A DNA stretch of 64,000 nt, from the NCBI RefSeq assembly GCF_003860465.1, contig NZ_CP034184.1, positions 1-64,000 of the forward strand, in the 5' to 3' direction. Shown here piece by piece: positions 9,801-18,581 of this stretch (positions are counted from its first letter, which is position 1; each line of letters begins with the position of its first letter). The notes beneath the pieces are model-generated. The model did no database searches. It was not told where the DNA came from and was given only the letters and a program-made list of their open reading frames with translations. A program made the translations under genes and the position numbers. The stretch is from Deinococcus psychrotolerans. GTDB taxonomy: Bacteria > Deinococcota > Deinococci > Deinococcales > Deinococcaceae.

Positions 9801-10216
9801 ACGGGGCTCAGCGCGTACGCGACTTGTCGGTTCACATTCAGGTGCCGCTGACGCAAATAGTAGCCAATCAGGCGCTGGTACTGGTGGCCACTCTGGGAGG
9901 CAGGGACGAGCAGGCCGCCAACCTCGCCGACGAGATGGTCCGGCAAGCCCGTACGTGCCAGATGGAGGAATTGCTGGCGCGAGGCTTACTCCTCCGGGCA
10001 CCGTTACGCAGCGCAGCAGACGCCAAGTTCGACCTGCTGGAAGCCGTCCAACTCGCCCAAGCAGGCGGAATGCTGGACGTGCAGTACCACACGGCGCGGG
10101 CCCTGTCAGTCACAGATCCAGCGTGGAGCACACAAGCCAACGACCTGTACCGTCAACTTATCGCTCTGTCCCCTCCTGGCTTTCTGGACGCCCTCGCACC
10201 CCCCCCAACGGCATAA
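6857..10216 (+). CDS. SARP/BTAD-type regulator with AAA ATPase and TPR array
   Basis: About 1119 aa. Order: an OmpR-like winged helix (residues ~5-90, ending TLWRLRTYGTELVVDNG) and a BTAD bacterial transcriptional activation domain (~95-235). A STAND/AAA NTPase follows, with Walker A SGPPGIGKTRLLLE (~residue 273) and Walker B-like SLLLDDHQW (~residue 400). A long TPR-like helical C-terminus (~700-1119) completes the protein. Such proteins bind promoters and are gated by ligand or protein binding to the TPR part. GTG 6857 (or 6854) is taken as start because the conserved winged helix begins there; the frame runs upstream to 6710 without a ribosome site. The pilus operon lies just downstream on the same strand and may be its target. 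Confidence 0.85.
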   Translation: MQFTAPDVTLQLLGVPSLVVDGRVRQLERKAAGVLAYVCLESQVTREQVADLLWPNVPDRSARTNLRQTLWRLRTYGTELVVDNGLLTLASHVHTDVIQFRLATLEGRDLEGLTGEDKLLANKDFSDCPAFEEWLLAEREHHKTLLHDALWKRCRTYQDGGDLSSAMRVATRLLELDPLSEPVYRLIMTLHVGLGDRAAALAAFRTCREVLKQELGVSPLPETLVLADRIRQAGAAGEAQNPPPWQPPLIGRDAESARLNAALDAGQIVMVSGPPGIGKTRLLLEILRTRGAALCLESRPNDETVPYLALGRLARRLLKAHQDAALLYPASTSEPLEDWVRAEAAHLLPDLWPEESRAGLLSSAAAQRRFLEAMTRLVTALLPLALSMQEGSGTGGAGSLLLDDHQWTDERSWEAWMFIFSQPEWRALGVRVGITFRQGELSFSRLETLERLMDGGAALNINLQPLHELGVGTLTRAFLKHRGAESGSVAESSMMEALWRHTGGNPLFVLETLRSLMDAGDFAAYERNPQALPLPPQLEPLLRRRLERVSVPALRLARVAAVAGSEFDAQLAAQVMDLHPLDLVQPWAELEAAQIMSGSSFAHDMIAQAARQGVPLPVRALLHASIASHLQNRSGSYPKATAPEHLALHWEAAGQPSSAAPHWVRAGWVALGRGAWADAALDFRHALTTGGQGSVADAQYGLGMALRGHDPPGAEQAMLAALLAAPNAHREVEVSAALAELYRLCGRLDDALGQIIRATDLASSILTQPEQAELWRVRFAVHLRAGQYAAAEDAILTAQILAPGRTEITNEHALLLWMAGRLDEAAQLYESFQLVTPSAARQPDPAWYAGNLGWTYWALGRLAEAEAILALPMTPPGSPFDVGVRQIHQALVSISQGRYSKALQELDAAEPVLGAYPPPLVDLWHRRGLLAIYAGQYKEAAALLTQAVVLAQEVGDPVRLSLALSGLTSAHALLGQRAEAEHGAQRVRDLSVHIQVPLTQIVANQALVLVATLGGRDEQAANLADEMVRQARTCQMEELLARGLLLRAPLRSAADAKFDLLEAVQLAQAGGMLDVQYHTARALSVTDPAWSTQANDLYRQLIALSPPGFLDALAPPPTA

Positions 10217-10503
10217 CGCTCCAATAACGCAGGGGCTTTTACGATGCCCATGTGAGGATCCCACGCTTTCCTCAAAGCCCAACGCATATTTACTTGCTGA
10301 TCAGCTTAAGCAGGTTACGGTAGGAGCGCCCGCTGGCTGCCTCCCCACTTCGACTTTTCGGAACCCGGCATCCGAACAGATCAAATACCCTCTACATCCC
10401 GAACAGCCAAGATGACCTTACCTACCGGACATGAACGCTCAGTGTCCCCTTTCTCTCTCATGAGTAAAAAATCGAATCAGCCAACAGTTCTAAGGAGATG
10501 AAT

Positions 10504-10971
10504 ATGAAGAAACTTCTTTTTATCAGCGCCGCCCTGATTTCACTTGCTTCCACCGCCATGGCAGGTAACGTGACCCAAGAAATCCCAGTAACGGCAACTG
10601 TGGATCCCAGCTGCGTTTTTGAGGGCGACGCCGTTCCGCTGACGTTCCATTACACTGCGGCCAACGGGGTCAGCGACCAGATGGGCGGCTCGACCGGGAC
10701 GCTCCATTGCAACTTCGGAAGTATCAACGCCCAGTCGCCTACCGTCACTGTGACCAAGCCCGACGTGCTCAACCGTGTGGACGGCAGTAGTGCAGTTCTC
10801 AGTGTCGACCTTGCCGTTTCGGCAGTCGAGGCTTACGCCGGTGATCCCGGCAGCCAGTATTACGGCTCAGACAGCCGCGTCTACACTGTCAGTGCCTCGG
10901 CACGTACCGACCAGTGGACTGTCCCTAACGCTGACTATGCAGGTATCGTTACCGTCAGCGTCGACTTCTAA
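10504..10971 (+). CDS. spore coat protein U (SCPU) domain pilin
   Basis: 155-aa secreted protein with a clear signal peptide (MKKLLFISAALISLASTAMA). The mature part has the SCPU/Csu-type major pilin pattern: TATVDPSC, a second Cys in GTLHCNFG and the closing strand GIVTVSVDF. Start ATG 10504 is chosen over ATG 10498 because TAAGGAG lies 7 nt upstream of it and touches the other. It is the first gene of a chaperone-usher operon and likely forms the shaft of an archaic-type fibre. The 287 bp upstream hold no gene. Confidence 0.8.
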   Translation: MKKLLFISAALISLASTAMAGNVTQEIPVTATVDPSCVFEGDAVPLTFHYTAANGVSDQMGGSTGTLHCNFGSINAQSPTVTVTKPDVLNRVDGSSAVLSVDLAVSAVEAYAGDPGSQYYGSDSRVYTVSASARTDQWTVPNADYAGIVTVSVDF

Positions 10972-11041
10972 CCTCCATCCCCTTTGAGGCGCGGCGATGA
11001 CACCGCGCCTCTGTTTGCTGGCACACCGCACCGAGGTTTTG

Positions 11042-11770
11042 ATGAATCCCTTCCGACGCGTCGGTATCTGTTTCACCCTGAGCCTCCTGTCATTCGGACA
11101 TGTTCAGGCCGTGAACCTGGTCTTTACCCCCACCCTGCTGAATATCAATCCAATCCGAACCCTGAACGCTTCAACCAGCGTTCAGAACAAAGACACCGTT
11201 CCGGTCGAGTTTACAGTTGAGGTCATGCGCTGGAGCCAGCAAGACGGCAAGGACGTACTCGAACTGACGCCGGAGGTGCTGACCAACCCGCCCCGCTTCG
11301 TCTTGGAACCTGGCCGCACCCAGACCATCCGCGTCGGATTGCGCACGCGCGGCAGCTTACCCGAGGCCACCTACCGGGTGGTGCTAACTGGAACGCCAAA
11401 GTCCACTCCTCTGATCTCCACTGCTAACGCCGCCACAGTCAGCGGCAGTATCACGACGCGCTACGCCTTCAGTTTGCCCTTGTTCGTGACGGTGCCTGGC
11501 GCGGTCGCCCACCTGCGCCCGCGACTGGAACAAACCCCAGATGGCTTGGTTCTCCGCTGGACAAATGACGGCACAGCAGCCGCATCGCTCAGGAACAGCA
11601 GTGTCACACACGGAGGCGAAAAGGTTCCGGTCGGCGGGACGTATGTGCTTGCCGGTTCGACCGTGACACTGCCATTGCCACTGCATGACTACCCCCAAGA
11701 CGGCCTGTCTGTCTCATATACCGATCAAGGTCAGGAGAAGCATGAGCGGCTTGGCCTCCAGACTCCTTAG
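11042..11770 (+). CDS. periplasmic pilus assembly chaperone (PapD-like)
   Basis: 242 aa with a signal peptide ending near FGHVQA. The first Ig-like domain carries the usual chaperone features (VFTPTLLNINPIRTLNASTS, the LEPGRTQTIRVGLR edge strand, then TYRVVLTGTP). A shorter second domain follows. It would bind pilin subunits by donor-strand complementation and deliver them to the usher. ATG 11042 has GAGG upstream; an in-frame ATG at 10997 would add a non-signal N-terminus. The end overlaps the usher start by 29 bp. Confidence 0.85.
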   Translation: MNPFRRVGICFTLSLLSFGHVQAVNLVFTPTLLNINPIRTLNASTSVQNKDTVPVEFTVEVMRWSQQDGKDVLELTPEVLTNPPRFVLEPGRTQTIRVGLRTRGSLPEATYRVVLTGTPKSTPLISTANAATVSGSITTRYAFSLPLFVTVPGAVAHLRPRLEQTPDGLVLRWTNDGTAAASLRNSSVTHGGEKVPVGGTYVLAGSTVTLPLPLHDYPQDGLSVSYTDQGQEKHERLGLQTP

Positions 11771-13949
11771 CCTCACGCTAGGTCTGCTCGCAAACCTGGC
11801 AGCCGCTCAGAGCGCTGCAGCCCCTCCTACCCCTGCTCTCCCGTCCATTTCTATGTCATCCAATGGAACGCAGGTCTGCACGGCGGATGAGACCTTGCTC
11901 GAGATCCACGTCGGTGCCACCAACCGTGGCACCTTCCTCACTCACCTGGTGGGACAGGACGTCTGGCTGGATCCCAAAGCATTGCGTCCGGAAGAGAAGG
12001 CATACTTTGACGCCGAGGTTGACTGCGGTCTCGCACGGTACGTCCACCTCCTTCCTAGCTTCTCCCCAACAATCAACACCGAACGGCTCACGCTCACTTT
12101 CCAGCCCGCCCCTCGGGCACTGGCGGGCCATTCGCTCACGGTGGTAGAGCCGCTTGAGCCGTCAGCGGCGACCACACCGCTGTTCTCCGTCGATTATGCG
12201 GCGGGGATGTCGGGCAACTTGAGTACCTCCCCCAGTTTTCGTGGAGCAGTCCGCGCCCATTACGTCAATGGGCCATGGTCTGCGTCCGTAGGCACGGCAG
12301 CAGACGTCACGGCAAGCCGTATCCGGTGGGTGCCCTCCGCGCAGGTGGGGTTGAATGTCTCCGCGACGTCTTCTGTTCAGTTGGCCTACAACGTCGGCTA
12401 CACGGGCGACGTTTCATACGCTGCTTCTACTGCATTCTCCAGCTTAAATGCATTCCTCTTCACCGGAGCCCGGTTACAGCTGTCGAATATGCCGCTGCAA
12501 GTCTGGCCAGCGTTAACCATTGATCTGCCGTTCCAGGCGCACCTACGTGTCCGTGTTGACGGCCTCCTGATCGCAGAATATGACGTGATGGCAGGACCAG
12601 TAACGCTACGCGATCTGCCGCTGCACAACAACCAAGGCCGGATCGAGGTGGAGATCCGGGACGAGACCGGTACCCGCACCGTCGTTCAGGATTATCTGTT
12701 CCCCGGCAAACCACCAGGCAGTTATGAGCTCTCGCTCGACGCGGGGTTCTTGAACACCACCCCTTACCTTGGCACCAGGGGACGATATAGCCTGTCTCCG
12801 CTGGTGAATGTAGAAGGCACTGGTCGGGTCATCGGAACAGCCTTCCAGGCACAGGTCAGAACGGTAATCAGTCCAAACCCTACGCGGTCGTTCAGCGTCG
12901 GGATGGCGTACGACTCCCAGCAGAATCAGCCGTTCAGCGTCGTGGGAAGCGCTTGGCTGCTCGCTGCGCCTTTCACGGTCACCGCATCGGCGGCCGTGCC
13001 AGCCAATGACGTGACCCAGACACGGTTCGCTACCTCACTTGCCTACAGGGCGCAGAACTATGACGTGCAGTGGGGCATATCTATGATCGGTGGCCCTTCC
13101 AACCTAACTTCGACATTACAAGGCAATCTCCGCGTCTTGCCTGCACTGACCTTGAGTCCTGCTTTGACAGTGCGCCGAGACGCCCTGCGCGTTGGATTAT
13201 CTGTGGACTATCACCCGGACAAGGCCCTGACTCTCAGAAGCAGTGGGAGCATCAGCAGCGGCGGTGCCACTGGTTCTCTGACGGCCCAGTACCAGCTGAA
13301 TCCCACGACTCAGCTCAGCGTTTCGGCCAAGACAGGCGGCGCGTCGCTCAACTTGCACTATGCCGATAAAGTGAAGGTCGACGCGTCGCTCAGTACCGAC
13401 GGCTGGGGCAACGTTGCTGTGCAGGGCACCACCTACCTATTACCAAGTGGGATTCAGTTCAGCCAAGGCAACTTGTATGGGGCCTTTGTGATTCTTGAAA
13501 CCGGGCTACCGACGCTGAAAGTTTTTGCAGACGGTCAGTTCAAAGGCGTGACCGATGCTTCGGGACGCTTGATCTTCAGCGTGACTTCAAGCCGAGCCGT
13601 CACTATCCGTATTGATGCGGACACTCTCCCGTTTGATGTCACTCTTAAATCTGACGCTGAGCGACTCAACTTTCCCAGCCCCGGTAGCTACCGACTGGAC
13701 TGGCGCAGCAAATTCGTGCGCTCACGTTTTGTAACGTTCCGCTGGGCAGACAAGAGCTTGGCCGTCAATGCAGAGATTCGCTTCGAGAACGCTGAGATCA
13801 ATTACACGGACAGTCTGGGGACCGGTTTTTTGCTGGTGTCATTATACGATCGCCAAGCAATCATGGTTTCCCAAGACGGCAAGAGAAGGTGTTCTCTGAT
13901 CGTTGCAGCGAACACTGAAGTGGCCACCTGTGCGCCCAATCCCTCCTGA
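11742..13949 (+). CDS. fimbrial outer-membrane usher protein
   Basis: 735-aa usher of the Csu/archaic chaperone-usher type. A signal peptide ends near NLAAAQS. Then follow an N-terminal subunit-chaperone binding domain with a Cys pair, a long beta-barrel region rich in alternating aromatic/hydrophobic strands (~170-600) with a plug-like insert (YDVMAGPVTLRDLPL is the typical usher motif near residue 290), and a C-terminal domain with two Cys. ATG 11742 has CAGGAGA upstream. It is coupled to the chaperone gene. No tip adhesin gene follows, so the fibre may consist of the SCPU pilin alone or use a subunit coded elsewhere. Confidence 0.85.
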   Translation: MSGLASRLLSLTLGLLANLAAAQSAAAPPTPALPSISMSSNGTQVCTADETLLEIHVGATNRGTFLTHLVGQDVWLDPKALRPEEKAYFDAEVDCGLARYVHLLPSFSPTINTERLTLTFQPAPRALAGHSLTVVEPLEPSAATTPLFSVDYAAGMSGNLSTSPSFRGAVRAHYVNGPWSASVGTAADVTASRIRWVPSAQVGLNVSATSSVQLAYNVGYTGDVSYAASTAFSSLNAFLFTGARLQLSNMPLQVWPALTIDLPFQAHLRVRVDGLLIAEYDVMAGPVTLRDLPLHNNQGRIEVEIRDETGTRTVVQDYLFPGKPPGSYELSLDAGFLNTTPYLGTRGRYSLSPLVNVEGTGRVIGTAFQAQVRTVISPNPTRSFSVGMAYDSQQNQPFSVVGSAWLLAAPFTVTASAAVPANDVTQTRFATSLAYRAQNYDVQWGISMIGGPSNLTSTLQGNLRVLPALTLSPALTVRRDALRVGLSVDYHPDKALTLRSSGSISSGGATGSLTAQYQLNPTTQLSVSAKTGGASLNLHYADKVKVDASLSTDGWGNVAVQGTTYLLPSGIQFSQGNLYGAFVILETGLPTLKVFADGQFKGVTDASGRLIFSVTSSRAVTIRIDADTLPFDVTLKSDAERLNFPSPGSYRLDWRSKFVRSRFVTFRWADKSLAVNAEIRFENAEINYTDSLGTGFLLVSLYDRQAIMVSQDGKRRCSLIVAANTEVATCAPNPS

Positions 13950-13991
13950 GCTGCGTGGGCACCGAATTTAGACTGACGAGGACTGTTGTGC

Positions 13992-14966
13992 TCACAGCCC
14001 GTAGCGTTCGCCCACTTCTCTTGCTTCGGCCAACCATTGCTGCCGGAGCCAGCCAGGAGAGATCACCTCTACTCTTGGCCCCCACCCACGAATCCACGCC
14101 ATGACCTCCACTGGGAGGTTATGGCGATCAAGTGGGGCATTGAGACGCAGGACGTAGCAGCCATTATCTTGCCGCTCTCCTTCAAGCTGGCCCGGCCAGC
14201 GGCGGTAGTGCACGTATGGCGTGGCTTCCGGTGTGAAACGCAGACAGATCTCGCAGTGCTGCTGACCACCAATGATTCCCCATGCGCCGTCCAGTTCAGC
14301 CTGAGGATCGAAATCGAGATCAGGACTGAGCTGAGCAGTCAGTCGCCGGGCATCTTGAAAGCGGGAGAGGTGAAACGTCTTGACCTTTGTCTCACCCTGC
14401 CGCCGAGCGAACACGTACCAATCGAGGTTACTGCGGTTGATCTCCATAAAGGCGATATCGGCCACGCTCCACTTCGGCACGCTTTCTGTCGGTTTCTGAT
14501 AGAGAAATTCGACGGCCTCTCCATAACACCAAGCGGCGGCCACCGTTTCTAGGATTCTGGGCGTGCTGCCTTGGGGAGACGCCAAGGTACGGCGCAAGAC
14601 CGCCTGCAACCGTAGAGGTAACTGCTCGGTCAGGTGAATCAGCGCCTCGTGGTAGACCCGGCTGGGGGTGGGGGCATGGTGGTGCAGGAGCCGTAACAGA
14701 GCGTGGGTAATCACGGCACGCACGGGTTCAGGGCTGCTGATTGTCGCCCGCCACGGATGCTGGAGGCCGTAGCGGATGGGCCGCTCTTCGGTCTGCCAGA
14801 TAACGTGGCCCTCGGCACGCAGCAAGCGGCGATCACGCTGCACTTCCTGCAGTTGGCAGTCCAGGTGCCTTGCCAACTCTGCGGTGGTCATCGGTCCCTC
14901 CTCGCTGAGGAGCCGGATGTGGCGCAGCAACCGCTGGCCCTGGCTGCGTTTACGGGTCACGGTCAC
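13992..14966 (-). CDS. HTH-WYL domain transcriptional regulator
   Basis: 324 aa. The N-terminal winged helix is at residues ~12-60 (RLLSEEGPMTTAELARHLDC ... QRDRRLLRAEGH). A WYL-like sensor domain lies in the middle, where DWYVFARRQGETKVKTFHLSRF contains the characteristic ligand strand and the Arg/Phe of the downstream helix. A C-terminal extension domain follows (VEVMAWIRGWGPRVEVISP). GTG 14966 is chosen because it overlaps the TGA of the cas6-like gene (GTGA). WYL regulators often control CRISPR and other defence genes and respond to nucleic acid or nucleotides; here it ends a fic-cas6-WYL operon. Confidence 0.85.
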   Translation of the reverse strand: MTVTRKRSQGQRLLRHIRLLSEEGPMTTAELARHLDCQLQEVQRDRRLLRAEGHVIWQTEERPIRYGLQHPWRATISSPEPVRAVITHALLRLLHHHAPTPSRVYHEALIHLTEQLPLRLQAVLRRTLASPQGSTPRILETVAAAWCYGEAVEFLYQKPTESVPKWSVADIAFMEINRSNLDWYVFARRQGETKVKTFHLSRFQDARRLTAQLSPDLDFDPQAELDGAWGIIGGQQHCEICLRFTPEATPYVHYRRWPGQLEGERQDNGCYVLRLNAPLDRHNLPVEVMAWIRGWGPRVEVISPGWLRQQWLAEAREVGERYGL

Positions 14967-15944
14967 AGTGCCGAATCGAGTGTGTACAGCCCCGCCCCGA
15001 AATGCGCCCACTTCCCTACACCGAGCTGCTCTCCGTAGCGCAACAGGGCTGTGAAGGGTGACAGGTCACCTCGGTACTCTACGGTGCCGATCAGGCCATC
15101 CATACTGGCCTTCTGATCGGGCCGGCTGCCTTTGCGCAGCTGCGAAACCTGGTGCGTGTGCTGCGCAACCGTTTCAATATCGCGGGCCATCAGCGGTAAC
15201 TGAGAGAAATCACTTCCAACACTCCGGCCACCTCCGTACATTTGTTCCAGATTGCTCACGCGCCGTTGCAAAGCCCTCACCAAGACCGGGAAATGCAGGT
15301 GCTGCGCCATCTGACCATCCACTTTGAGATGAAGTGGCGAACGCAAATGCAGACAAACACTCCCGTGCGCCAAAGGTGGAAAATTGGCAAGCCCCAGCAC
15401 GATAGGAGAGAGATTGACGCCCAGTTCTGCGCCTTGGAGGAGCAAGGTCTGTTCTCCGGTATAAGGCTGGACACTGCGAACCTCGGTCATCTCAAGGCGA
15501 CCACGCGTCCGCCCAAGGCCGCGCTGACCCACCTCGCGCAGCGCCGCAAGCAAATACGCCAGTTGCGCTGCAGCTTGGCCGATCACCACCATGCCGAAGG
15601 TCAACGTTTCGCCGGGTTCTAGCTTCTGATCTTCGCCGTAAGCCACCCGGAAAACCACTGGACGGGGTGGTGTGGCCAGCGAGGCCACGGCCAGCGTCTG
15701 GGGTCGCCGGGGAGCATATGTCAGTCCATACGGACAGATGGTTTGGAGCGGGCAGCCTTGGCAAGTCTCGCAGTGTGGCTGTGTACAGGGCACGCCCAAA
15801 AGCCCCTTCCAGTTTTGAACCGGGGAAAGGGGGCAGGTCAACTCTCTCCAGGGCCCGTAAGGTTACGCTCAGCACGATGAAGTTCAGATCCAAGGGCATC
15901 ATGGGACGAGTGTGGAGGGGTAGGGCGTCACTAGAAGCCGTCAT
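14963..15944 (-). pseudogene. cas6: Cas6-like crRNA endoribonuclease (RAMP), frameshifted
   Basis: The C-terminal part (15.8-14.96 kb) has the Cas6 signature: GTVEYRGDLSPFTALLRYGE followed by QLGVGKWAHFGAGLYTL, the G-rich loop of RAMP proteins. A Cys-rich segment CETCQGCPLQTICPYG is typical of this subfamily. The N-terminus (LPPFPGSKLEGAFGRAL) is in the other frame, starting at ATG 15944 behind a strong AAAGGAGG. The frames meet at the CCC run at 15788-15790; removing one base would join GAFGRA to CTQPHCETC. It overlaps fic by 14 bp and the WYL gene by 4 bp. The product would cut repeat RNA hairpins, but no array or other cas gene is in the window. Confidence 0.7.
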
Positions 15945-16905
15945 TGGGTTCCTCCTTTGCGTCCCGCAGCCGCAGCAGGGGATGACTGTAGAGCTTGCGC
16001 CCACGCTTGACCGCCACCAGCTGTCCCCGCGTGACCCACTGACGCAAAGTGGCTTCCTGAACCCCAAAGCCTTGGGCCAGCTCACTCAGGGGCTGCAATG
16101 GAGACGCAGCGCCCACAGCCGCTGCCAGCAAAATGTCCAGTTGCGGCAACACGCCGTCTGCCAGCAGATCTTGCATAGGACCAAAGTCGCCCTCGTCCAG
16201 CGCCCGCTCCAGAGTGATGCGGTTCGGCGTGGGAAAAATGGTATGAAAGCCCCGGTCTCCAGCTTCCAATGCGGCGTAATACCGTTCTCTATCACTGGCC
16301 TCCGTCCCCTTGATGATGATCGGCGGCCACCCCAGACTGATGGCGACATAATTGAGCAAGATGCGTCCCGCACGCCCATTACCGTCCCGGAAGGGGTGAA
16401 TGGCCTCGAACAACACATGCAGACGTGCCAGTGCCTCCAGCGCTGTGAACCGGGCCAAGATAATGGGAAGAAGCTCCAGCCAAGTCCGCATGTACGTCTC
16501 CGCATCATGTTCGGGCGGGCGCACCTTTGCTCCGCTGATCTGGATACCGCCGGTGCGAAACAAACCACGCCGCTCATCGAGTTCGCGGAACAGCTCGCTG
16601 TGGATGTGGCGGATCATGGCAAGACTTACGACCACTTCGCCTTCCCGGTGGTGCTGTAAAGCCAGATCGTACAACCCCTGCGCCGCTCGGAAGTAGTTCA
16701 GGATTTCCGGCCCGCTGCGCCGCCCCCCCAGCACCGCCTTGAGTTGGGCATCGGTAGCGAAGTATCCCTCAATGCTTAGCGACTGGCGGGTTTCTTCCTG
16801 AAGCATGTACAGCCACTCATCGTTGCGGACGCCCACGGGCGGCAGACCGCCCAACTCGGCCAGCTTGGCAAGCCGACGTGACGTGCTCCCGGAAAACCGA
16901 GCCAT
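15931..16905 (-). CDS. Fic-family AMPylase/nucleotidyltransferase
   Basis: 324 aa. The Fic core motif HPFRDGNGRAGR is at residues 170-181, complete with catalytic His and phosphate-binding residues. A preceding SLSIEG (42-47) matches the (S/T)xxxE(G/N) inhibitory motif placed N-terminally, as in class II Fic proteins, so activity is probably self-restrained. The C-terminus has a helix-turn-helix-like tail (LAQGFGVQEATLRQWVTRGQ) followed by basic KRGRKLYSHP. ATG 16905 is used; there is no clear ribosome site and an IS3 element ends 24 bp upstream, which may have removed the native promoter. It leads a coupled operon with the cas6-like and WYL genes. Confidence 0.85.
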   Translation of the reverse strand: MARFSGSTSRRLAKLAELGGLPPVGVRNDEWLYMLQEETRQSLSIEGYFATDAQLKAVLGGRRSGPEILNYFRAAQGLYDLALQHHREGEVVVSLAMIRHIHSELFRELDERRGLFRTGGIQISGAKVRPPEHDAETYMRTWLELLPIILARFTALEALARLHVLFEAIHPFRDGNGRAGRILLNYVAISLGWPPIIIKGTEASDRERYYAALEAGDRGFHTIFPTPNRITLERALDEGDFGPMQDLLADGVLPQLDILLAAAVGAASPLQPLSELAQGFGVQEATLRQWVTRGQLVAVKRGRKLYSHPLLRLRDAKEEPNDGF

Positions 16906-16956
16906 ATGAGAATGGAGTATCTGGCACACTGAGGGACGACGTCCCCGGAGGTCAGC

Positions 16957-17223
16957 ATGAAGGGAAAAAAGTTCACCGATGAACAGATCAGCTTCGCGCT
17001 CAAACAAGTAGAAACCGGTGTTACTATCGGTGAAGTCTGTCGGAAAATGGGCGTCGCTGAATCGACGTTCTTCAACTGGAAAAAGAAGTATAGCGGTCTG
17101 GGTCTGAGTGAGTTACGCCGTCTGAAGCAGCTCGAAGAGGAGAACCGCAAGCTCAAAGCGTTGGTCGCCGACCTGAGTCTGGACAAAGCCATGCTCCAAG
17201 ATGTGATTGCAAAAAAGCTCTAA
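16957..17223 (+). CDS. IS3-family transposase OrfA
   Basis: 88-aa helix-turn-helix protein: [20 protein letters not shown] then [20 protein letters not shown], followed by a leucine-zipper-like coiled coil ending [16 protein letters not shown]. Close to the end a slippery AAAAAAG (17211-17217) is placed for -1 frameshifting into OrfB, the usual way IS3 elements make the full transposase. Confidence 0.85.
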   Translation: MKGKKFTDEQISFALKQVETGVTIGEVCRKMGVAESTFFNWKKKYSGLGLSELRRLKQLEEENRKLKALVADLSLDKAMLQDVIAKKL

Positions 17224-17297
17224 AGCCCGTCCAGCAGCGCGTTTTAGTCACTCATCTGCGGCGGGCGTATCGGATCAGCGAGCGGCGAGCGTGTCGG

Positions 17298-18074
17298 GTG
17301 CTCAAGGTGTGGCGTTCCGTCCAGCGGTATCAACCGCTGGTGGACACTCAGGAGCCAGTCATCCTGAAGCGGATGACCGAGATCTCCCAGACGCGGGTAC
17401 GATATGGCTACCGGCGTATTCATGTCTTGATGGCCCGTGAAGGCTGGAAGATCAATCACAAACGAATTTACCGGCTCTACAAACAAGCTGGGCTCAATCT
17501 GCGGATGAAGCGACCTCGACGCCGGGTATGTGCCGCGCATCGCGCGACGCGAGAAGAACCTATCCAGGCCAACCAGGTCTGGGCGATGGATTTCGTCTCA
17601 GACGCACTATTTAATGGTAAACGCTTTCGATCCCTGACCTTGATCGACATTTTCACACGGGAGTGCCTGGCAATCCACGTCGATCAAAGTATCAAAGCCG
17701 AGCGGGTGGTCGAAGTGGTGACCGAGGCCGCCAGGGGCCGTGGGGCCCCTGGCAAGATCCGAGTCGACAATGGGAGTGAGTTCATCAGCAAAGCGCTAGA
17801 CCTGTGGGCGTATCAGCGCCAAGTCACCCTTGATTTTTCCCGTCCAGGACGCCCTCAAGACAACGGATACATCGAATCATTTAATGGCAGTTTCCGGGAC
17901 GAGTGCCTGAATACCCACTGGTTTCTGTCGTTGGATGACGCCGCTGAGAAGATTGAGAAGTGGAGGATCGACTATAATGACATCAGGCCGCACTCGGCAC
18001 TGGGAAATCTCGCTCCAGGAGCATTCGCAGCGCAGTTTGCCTCAACTCGCCGCCCGCCGGAGACTCCATCCTGA
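17298..18074 (+). CDS. IS3-family transposase OrfB (integrase core)
   Basis: DDE integrase: the first Asp in [12 protein letters not shown], second Asp in [11 protein letters not shown], Glu in [17 protein letters not shown]. The frame is open upstream to about 17220 ([20 protein letters not shown]), so the natural product is an OrfAB fusion made through the AAAAAAG slip site; the 17298 GTG is only the first start codon. IS407-like subgroup by sequence feel. Confidence 0.85.
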   Translation: MLKVWRSVQRYQPLVDTQEPVILKRMTEISQTRVRYGYRRIHVLMAREGWKINHKRIYRLYKQAGLNLRMKRPRRRVCAAHRATREEPIQANQVWAMDFVSDALFNGKRFRSLTLIDIFTRECLAIHVDQSIKAERVVEVVTEAARGRGAPGKIRVDNGSEFISKALDLWAYQRQVTLDFSRPGRPQDNGYIESFNGSFRDECLNTHWFLSLDDAAEKIEKWRIDYNDIRPHSALGNLAPGAFAAQFASTRRPPETPS

Positions 18075-18152
18075 CCCGGATCGGTTTTTGGGAGCACCTC
18101 AAGATAAGATTTGGAGTGCAACTGGACTGGACCGACGACGGGGGGAACCTCA

Positions 18153-18518
18153 GTCGGCATCTCCAAAGCTAGGAGCTTGCAGCGCCGCCTGAGCGCCTGC
18201 GGCAAGACCTACCTGATCGTGCTGAACGAGCCTGAAATTGAGTCCTACTTCGTGGCCACCGTAGCGGAGGCCTGCGCCCTGACTGAGGTTGGGTATGAGG
18301 TGCTCACCAAGAGTTTCATCGGCACGCTGCCCGAGCTGCTGGCCCGCCTTGCCGAGTGGGGCGTTCAGGACATCGACCTCAGCGGGGCAGATAGGCTCTG
18401 CTTGGGGTGGCGCTACGCCGCCGAGGCTGCCGGATACGACGCCAAGCTCTTGGAACTCTCGGTTCTCAACCACCCCGATGGTGGCTACGTCCATCTTGGT
18501 CACGCCCGGCTGCCCTGA
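18153..18518 (+). pseudogene. 5'-truncated hypothetical gene next to the IS
   Basis: The frame is continuous from the IS right end to TGA 18518. The body (KTYLIVLNEPEIESYFVATV ... LPELLARLAEWGVQDIDLSG) looks like a genuine protein C-terminal part with a final HPDGGYVHLGHARLP. No start with a proper ribosome site exists between the IS edge and the conserved-looking part; TTG 18177 has AGGAG but only 1 nt away. Probably cut by the IS. Family not recognised. Confidence 0.45.
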
Positions 18519-18581
18519 ATGCGGGTGCAACTTCTGAGCTTGGCGCAGGTTTCAATTGCTGGTCTCAGGTCACCCTAGGTT

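Larger units (their letters stand above)
16930..18152 (+). mobile_element. IS3-family insertion sequence
   Basis: Two overlapping transposase frames are bounded by TGAGG at the left (16930) and CCTCA at the right (18152), about 1.22 kb. No matching target duplication is visible at the edges, suggesting later rearrangement or deletion beside it. A 57-bp copy of its right end, 3 mismatches, lies at 37027-37083. It separates the fic operon from the fragment at 18.15 kb. Confidence 0.8.
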
